Shown here: in pieces, positions 7,939 through 12,975 of the stretch
Layout of the letters: each line of letters begins with the position of its first letter
Numbering within the stretch: position 1 is the stretch's first letter
Source: Peronospora farinosa
Lineage: Eukaryota; Oomycota; Peronosporomycetes; Peronosporales; Peronosporaceae
Direction of reading: 5' to 3'
Assembly: GCA_947646735.1 (NCBI GenBank)
Contig: CANTFK010000446.1
Span: forward strand, 1 to 12,975
Length of the DNA: 12,975 bases
The notes under the pieces: generated by a model
Told to the model about the DNA's origin: nothing
Seen by the model: the letters and a program-made list of their open reading frames with translations, nothing else
The model's database searches: none
Program-made: the position numbers and the translations under genes

Positions 7939-8663
7939 TTCCTGCACCATCGACAGCACACACAGTTTCACAAACAAAACAAACGCACTCCTACACACAA
8001 CCACACTCCTATGCACACCGCACCATATCCTGATTTCCTGATGCACTCCTTTGAGCCCCCACGTCACTATCACAGACTCACGGACATACCACGGATAGCG
8101 TCAGCGAACACCATGCTCAACGAGCACTCTACGCATTCACGTAGCAGCCGCACTCTCTCATACAACTCACCGATGACCACGCGTCATCTCCGTGACCTGC
8201 AAGGCTAAAGACAAGCAAACGCGTCAGGTGCTGCACAGCATTGTCATCCGGACCCGGGATCGAGTCTTACTACACACTCGCCTTGCGCCTGTTCAAAGTG
8301 CTACATGAGGTTGTACCAGCTAACAGGATCCATGACGTACCCGCTCTCGTTATGATCAACCGTACTGCATGTGAAACGAAAGTAGTTGTAAGCACCAGGA
8401 GAAATGAGCATCAAGAGCGTCGACGCAGAGATAGAACACAGTGTGTAGTGCAAAGACGAAAAAAGCAAAAGAACAGAGCCAAAGCGCAAACTGCAAAACG
8501 CGAAGCAAAAGAGCAAACGGCAAAGCGCAGATCAAAAGCAAGAGCAAAGAGTAGCGTGCTGAAAGCAACGAGCAAAAGCAAGAGCCAAAAGCTTCCCGTC
8601 CGGGAATTGAACCCGGGTCACCCGCGTGACAGGCGGGTATACTAACCACTATACTAACGAGAA
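7939..8663. repeat. Unit 12 (725 bp), like unit 10
   Basis: It shares catcgacag, cctttgag and gatcaaaagc with unit 10 but has cacgTagc. The trailer has two repeats, and one extra c (gagccaaaag) lies before the last T4. Confidence 0.93.
8592..8663 (-). tRNA. tRNA-Asp(GUC), copy 12, C62 allele
   Basis: Position 62 is C (plus-strand g at 8603), giving a perfect T stem; this is the last C62 copy. T4 starts at the second base after the gene, as in other copies, but is followed by GGCTC instead of GCTC. Confidence 0.96.
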
Positions 8664-9398
8664 TTCCTGCACCATCGAAAGCACACACAGTTTCACAAAC
8701 AAAACAAACGCACTCCTACACACAACCACACTCCTATGCACACCGCACCATATCCTGATTTCCTGATGCACTCTTTCGAGCCCCCACGTCACTATCACAG
8801 ACTCACGGACATACCACGGATAGCGTCAGCGAACACCATGCTCAACGAGCACTCTACGCATTCACGTAGCAGCCGCACTCTCTCATACAACTCACCGATG
8901 ACCACGCGTCATCTCCGTGACCTGCAAGGCTAAAGACAAGCAAACGCGTCAGGTGCTGCACAGCATTGTCATCCGGAACCGGGATCGAGTCTTACTACAC
9001 ACTCGCCTTGCGCCTGTTCAAAGTGCTACATGAGTTTGTACCAGCTAACAGGATCCATGCCGTGCCCGCTCTCGTTATGATCAACCGTACTGCATGTGAA
9101 ACGAAAGTAGTTGTAAGCACCAGGAGAAATGAGCATCAAGAGCGTCGACGCAGAGTAAAGAACACAGTGTGTAGTGCAAAGACGAAAAAAGCAAAAGAAC
9201 AGAGCCAAAGCGCAAACTGCAAAACGCGAAAAAAGAGCAAACGGCAAAGCGCAGAGAAAAATCAAGAGCAAAGAGTAGCGTGCTGAAAGCAACGAGCAAA
9301 AGCAAGAGCAAAAGCAAGAGCAAAAGCTTCCCGTCCGCGAATTGAACCCGGGTCACCCGCGTGACAGGCGGGTATACTAACCACTATACTAACGAGAA
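8664..9398. repeat. Unit 13 (735 bp), mosaic
   Basis: Up to about 8970 it matches unit 11 (catcgaaag, ctctttcgag, cacgTagc). From there it changes: ggaaccggg, atgagtttgta, gccgtgccc, gagtaaag, a small loss in the tract (cgcgaaaaaagagc) and three trailer repeats with G62. The right part resembles units 4 and 5 at several markers, so a recombination junction probably lies near 8970-9060. Confidence 0.92.
9327..9398 (-). tRNA. tRNA-Asp(GUC), copy 13
   Basis: It is identical to copy 1, with G62 (plus-strand c at 9338). The return to three trailer repeats coincides with the return to G62. Confidence 0.95.
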
Positions 9399-9757
9399 TT
9401 CCTGCACCATCTAAAGCACACACAGTTTCACAAACAAAACAAACGCACTCCTACACACAACCACACTCCTATGCACACCGCACCATATCCTGATTTCCTG
9501 ATGCACTCTTTCGAGCCCCCACGTCACTATCACAGACTCACGGACATACCACGGATAGCGTCAGCGAACACCATGCTCAACGAGCACTCTACGCATTCAC
9601 GGAGCAGCCGCACTCTCTCATACAACTCACCGATGACCACGCGTCATCTCCGTGACCTGCAAGGCTAAAGACAAGCAAACGCGTCAGGTGCTGCACAGCA
9701 TTGTCATCCGGACCCGGGATCGAGTCTTACTACACACTCGCCTTGCGCCTGTTCAAA

Positions 9758-9985
9758 ACACTACATGTGGTTGTACCAGCTACAGGATCCATGCCGTACC
9801 TGCTCTCGTTATGATCACCGTACTGCATGTAAAACGAAGGTAGTTGTAAGCACCAGGAGAAACGAGCACCAAGAGCGTCGACGCAGAGTAAAGAACACAG
9901 TGTGAAGTGCAAAGACGAAAAAAACAAAAGAACAGAGCCAAAGAGCAAACTAAAAAAACGCAGATCAAAAGCAAGAGAAAAGAGT
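9758..9985. repeat. Sharply bounded divergent patch in unit 14
   Basis: The sequence is ordinary up to gttcaaa and then changes (aacactacatgtgg, cctgctc, aaaacgaagg, aacgagcacc, gtgaagtg, ctaaaaaaacg, gagttgcg) before returning to the common form. Such a block within an otherwise uniform array looks like an older or more distant unit type that escaped homogenisation, or one brought in by recombination. Confidence 0.85.
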
Positions 9986-10035
9986 TGCGTGCTGAAAGCA
10001 ACGAGCAAAAGCAAGAGCAAAAGCAAGAGCAAAAG

Positions 10036-10107
10036 CTTCCCGTCCGCGAATTGAACCCGGGTCACCCGCGTGACAGGCGGGTATACTAACCACTATACTA
10101 ACGAGAA
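10036..10107 (-). tRNA. tRNA-Asp(GUC), copy 14
   Basis: It is identical to copy 1, with G62 (plus-strand c at 10047), even though the spacer 50 bp away is the most divergent in the window. Confidence 0.95.
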
Positions 10108-10844
10108 TTCCTGCACCATCTAAAGCACACACAGTTTCACAAACAAAACAAACGCACTCCTACACACAACCATACTCCTATGCACACCGCACCATATCCT
10201 GCTTCCCCAACGCACTCCTTCGAGCCCCAACGTCACTATCACAGACTCACAGACATACCACGGATAGCGTCAGCGAACACCATGCTCAACGAGCACTCTA
10301 CGCATTCACGTAGCAGCCGCACTCTCTCATACAACTCACCGATGACCACGCGTCATCTCCGTGACCTGCAAGGCTAAAGACAAGCAAACGCGTCAGGTGC
10401 TGCACAGCATTGTCATCCGGACCCGGGATCGAGTCTTACTACACACTCGCCTTGCGCCTGTTCAAAGTGCTACATGAGGTTGTACCAGCTAACAGGATCC
10501 ATGACGTACCCGCTCTCGTTATGATCAACCGTACTGCATGTGAAACGAAAGTAGTTGTAAGCACCAGGAGAAATGAGCATCAAGAGCGTCGACGCAGAGA
10601 TAGAACACAGTGTGTAGTGCAAAGACGAAAAAAGCAAAAGAACAGAGCCAAAGCGCAAACTGCAAAACGCGAAGCAAAAGAGCAAACGGCAAAGCGCAGA
10701 GAAAAATCAAGAGCAAAGAGTAGCGTGCTGGAAAGCAACGAGCAAAAGCAAGAGCAAAAGCAAGAGCAAAAGCTTCCCGTCCGCGAATTGAACCCGGGTC
10801 ACCCGCGTGACAGGCGGGTATACTAACCACTATACTAACGAGAA
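10108..10844. repeat. Unit 15 (737 bp), type a
   Basis: It has the full type a left half, gacgta, gagatag, gagaaaaatc, gctgg and three trailer repeats. I see no difference from unit 16. Confidence 0.93.
10773..10844 (-). tRNA. tRNA-Asp(GUC), copy 15
   Basis: It is identical to copy 1, with G62 (plus-strand c at 10784). Confidence 0.95.
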
Positions 10845-11581
10845 TTCCTGCACCATCTAAAGCACACACAGTTTCACAAACAAAACAAACGCACTCCTAC
10901 ACACAACCATACTCCTATGCACACCGCACCATATCCTGCTTCCCCAACGCACTCCTTCGAGCCCCAACGTCACTATCACAGACTCACAGACATACCACGG
11001 ATAGCGTCAGCGAACACCATGCTCAACGAGCACTCTACGCATTCACGTAGCAGCCGCACTCTCTCATACAACTCACCGATGACCACGCGTCATCTCCGTG
11101 ACCTGCAAGGCTAAAGACAAGCAAACGCGTCAGGTGCTGCACAGCATTGTCATCCGGACCCGGGATCGAGTCTTACTACACACTCGCCTTGCGCCTGTTC
11201 AAAGTGCTACATGAGGTTGTACCAGCTAACAGGATCCATGACGTACCCGCTCTCGTTATGATCAACCGTACTGCATGTGAAACGAAAGTAGTTGTAAGCA
11301 CCAGGAGAAATGAGCATCAAGAGCGTCGACGCAGAGATAGAACACAGTGTGTAGTGCAAAGACGAAAAAAGCAAAAGAACAGAGCCAAAGCGCAAACTGC
11401 AAAACGCGAAGCAAAAGAGCAAACGGCAAAGCGCAGAGAAAAATCAAGAGCAAAGAGTAGCGTGCTGGAAAGCAACGAGCAAAAGCAAGAGCAAAAGCAA
11501 GAGCAAAAGCTTCCCGTCCGCGAATTGAACCCGGGTCACCCGCGTGACAGGCGGGTATACTAACCACTATACTAACGAGAA
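10845..11581. repeat. Unit 16 (737 bp), apparently identical to unit 15
   Basis: By eye it matches the preceding unit throughout, which implies a very recent duplication or conversion. Confidence 0.93.
11510..11581 (-). tRNA. tRNA-Asp(GUC), copy 16
   Basis: It is identical to copy 1, with G62 (plus-strand c at 11521). Confidence 0.95.
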
Positions 11582-12318
11582 TTCCTGCACCATCTAAAGC
11601 ACACACAGTTTCACAAACAAAACAAACGCACTCCTACACACAACCATACTCCTATGCACACCGCACCATATCCTGATTTCCCAATGCACTCCTTCGAGCC
11701 CCCACGTCACTATCACAGACTCACAGACATACCACGGATAGCGTCAGCGAACACCATGCTCAACGAGCACTCTACGCATTCACGGAGCAGCCGCACTCTC
11801 TCATACAACTCACCGATGACCACGCGTCATCTCCGTGACCTGCAAGGCTAAAGACAAGCAAACGCGTCAGGTGCTGCACAGCATTGTCATCCGGACCCGG
11901 GATCGAGTCTTACTACACACTCGCCTTGCGCCTGTTCAAAGTGCTACATGAGGTTGTACCAGCTAACAGGATCCATGACGTACCCGCTCTCGTTATGATC
12001 AACCGTACTGCATGTGAAACGAAAGTAGTTGTAAGCACCAGGAGAAATGAGCATCAAGAGCGTCGACGCAGAGATAGAACACAGTGTGTAGTGCAAAGAC
12101 GAAAAAAGCAAAAGAACAGAGCCAAAGCGCAAACTGCAAAACGCAGAGCAAAAGAGCAAACGGCAAAGCGCAGATAAAAATCAAGAGCAAAGAGTAGCGT
12201 GCTGGAAAGCAACGAGCAAAAGCAAGAGCAAAAGCAAGAGCAAAAGCTTCCCGTCCGCGAATTGAACCCGGGTCACCCGCGTGACAGGCGGGTATACTAA
12301 CCACTATACTAACGAGAA
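11582..12318. repeat. Unit 17 (737 bp), mixed left half
   Basis: It has ccaTactcc and cacAgac (type a) with gatttcccaatg and gcccccacg (type b-like), and cacgGagc. The tract has acgcagagc and gataaaaatc. There are three trailer repeats. Confidence 0.93.
12247..12318 (-). tRNA. tRNA-Asp(GUC), copy 17
   Basis: It is identical to copy 1, with G62 (plus-strand c at 12258). This is the last complete gene in the window. Confidence 0.95.
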
Positions 12319-12975
12319 TTCCTGCACCATCTAAAGCACACACAGTTTCACAAACAAAACAAACGCACTCCTACACACAACCATACTCCTATGCACACCG
12401 CACCATATCCTGCTTCCCCAACGCACTCCTTCGAGCCCCAACGTCACTATCACAGACTCACAGACATACCACGGATAGCGTCAGCGAACACCATGCTCAA
12501 CGAGCACTCTACGCATTCACGTAGCAGCCGCACTCTCTCATACAACTCACCGATGACCACGCGTCATCTCCGTGACCTGCAAGGCTAAAGACAAGCAAAC
12601 GCGTCAGGTGCTGCACAGCATTGTCATCCGGACCCGGGATCGAGTCTTACTACACACTCGCCTTGCGCCTGTTCAAAGTGCTACATGAGGTTGTACCAGC
12701 TAACAGGATCCATGACGTACCCGCTCTCGTTATGATCAACCGTACTGCATGTGAAACGAAAGTAGTTGTAAGCACCAGGAGAAATGAGCATCAAGAGCGT
12801 CGACGCAGAGATAGAACACAGTGTGTAGTGCAAAGACGAAAAAAGCAAAAGAACAGAGCCAAAGAGCAAACTGCAAAACGCGAAGCAAAAGAGCAAACGG
12901 CAAAGCGCAGAGAAAATTCAAGAGCAAAGAGTAGCGTGCTGGAAAGCAACGAGCAAAAGCAAGAGCAAAAAGCTT
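12319..12975. repeat. Unit 18, truncated at right within the tRNA 3' end
   Basis: The left half is type a. The tract has ccaaagagc and gagaaaattc. The trailer has two repeats, and the run next to the gene is a5 (T5 on the minus strand) instead of a4. The window stops after ctt, the first three plus-strand bases of the tRNA complement, which also complete an AAGCTT. The eighteenth tRNA is otherwise outside the window. Confidence 0.92.

Larger units (their letters stand above)
6490..9398. repeat. Two-unit higher-order repeat (~1449 bp), two rounds
   Basis: Units 10 and 12 share catcgacag, cctttgag and gatcaaaagc. Units 11 and 13 share catcgaaag and ctctttcgag, in unit 13 only up to about 8970. 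This is an alternating pattern with double the basic period. The broken distal trailer repeat in units 7, 9 and 11 but not 8, 10 and 12 suggests that the alternation began earlier. Confidence 0.75.
9399..10107. repeat. Unit 14 (709 bp, the shortest), divergent right half
   Basis: The left half is type b with ctctttcgag, close to unit 13. From 9758 to 9985 it carries many substitutions, two single-base deletions (gctacagg, gatcaccg) and a loss of about 26 bp in the T-poor tract. The last part before the tRNA is normal again, with three repeats. Confidence 0.93.
1..12975. repeat. Tandem array of ~0.73-kb tRNA-Asp units (18 units, 16 complete with both ends)
   Basis: The same block recurs without interruption from one end of the window to the other. 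With units defined from the base after one tRNA to the end of the next, the lengths for units 2-17 are 737, 739, 730, 737, 736, 724, 724, 724, 724, 725, 725, 735, 709, 737, 737 and 737 bp. All units have the same orientation. Most of the length difference is a 12-bp microsatellite step next to the tRNA plus single-base indels. Neither end of the array is present, so the true copy number is unknown. Outside the tRNA I recognise no gene in the spacer. Copies differ mainly by scattered substitutions, and neighbouring copies are often most alike, as expected for concerted evolution. A collapsed or expanded assembly of near-identical copies cannot be ruled out from sequence alone. Confidence 0.97.

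Noticed and set aside
10525..10869. Minus-strand frames reading through the tRNA (peptide containing ACHAGDPGSI)
   Set aside because: This peptide is a translation of the tRNA-Asp gene itself, a familiar source of spurious hypothetical proteins. The Leu/Phe-rich part is the reverse of the T-poor tract.
1..12975. CRISPR array
   Set aside because: The repeat period is about 730 bp with conserved spacers, quite unlike 25-40 bp repeats with unique spacers, and the tRNA type is eukaryotic.
1..12975. Transposon or retroelement
   Set aside because: There are no terminal repeats, target-site duplications or recognisable transposase or reverse transcriptase fragments in any frame.

Overview
The window is one uninterrupted head-to-tail tandem array. 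A unit of about 724-737 bp (extremes 709 and 739) repeats 16 times in full (639-12318). A left-truncated unit precedes these (1-638) and a right-truncated unit follows (12319-12975). There is no unique sequence and no convincing protein-coding gene.

Each complete unit ends, on the minus strand, in one 72-nt tRNA-Asp(GUC) gene, giving 17 complete copies. The fold, the anticodon GTC, the aspartate identity bases, the internal Pol III A and B boxes, the absence of an encoded CCA and a TTTT run right after the discriminator base all point to a eukaryotic nuclear tRNA gene. The organism cannot be named from this sequence. CpG is common in the spacer, which argues mildly against a heavily methylated vertebrate genome. 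Arrays of repeated tRNA genes are known from several eukaryotes (Entamoeba is the classic case, although its arrays are AT-rich and unlike this one).

Reading along the minus strand, a unit contains: (i) a leader of about 100 bp that is G/T-rich on that strand; (ii) the tRNA; (iii) a trailer of about 150 bp that is T/C-rich on that strand. The trailer begins with a 12-bp microsatellite that repeats CTTTTG, so it is a series of possible Pol III terminators. (iv) About 400 bp of spacer with no recognised gene follows; it holds a B-box-like element, two ACGCGT motifs and a small perfect hairpin.

The copies fall into blocks. Units 1-6 and 15-17 (about 730-739 bp) carry three trailer repeats and a tRNA with a G-G mismatch at position 62. 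Units 7-12 (724-725 bp) carry two trailer repeats; five of these six tRNAs have C62, which gives a perfect T stem and a consensus B box. Units 10-13 show an alternating two-unit higher-order repeat of about 1449 bp. Unit 13 is a mosaic, and unit 14 contains a sharply bounded divergent patch next to an unchanged tRNA. Units 15 and 16 look identical by eye. This is the pattern expected from unequal crossing-over and gene conversion. The main interest is a satellite-like array built on an apparently functional tRNA-Asp gene, with two tRNA alleles spreading through it.
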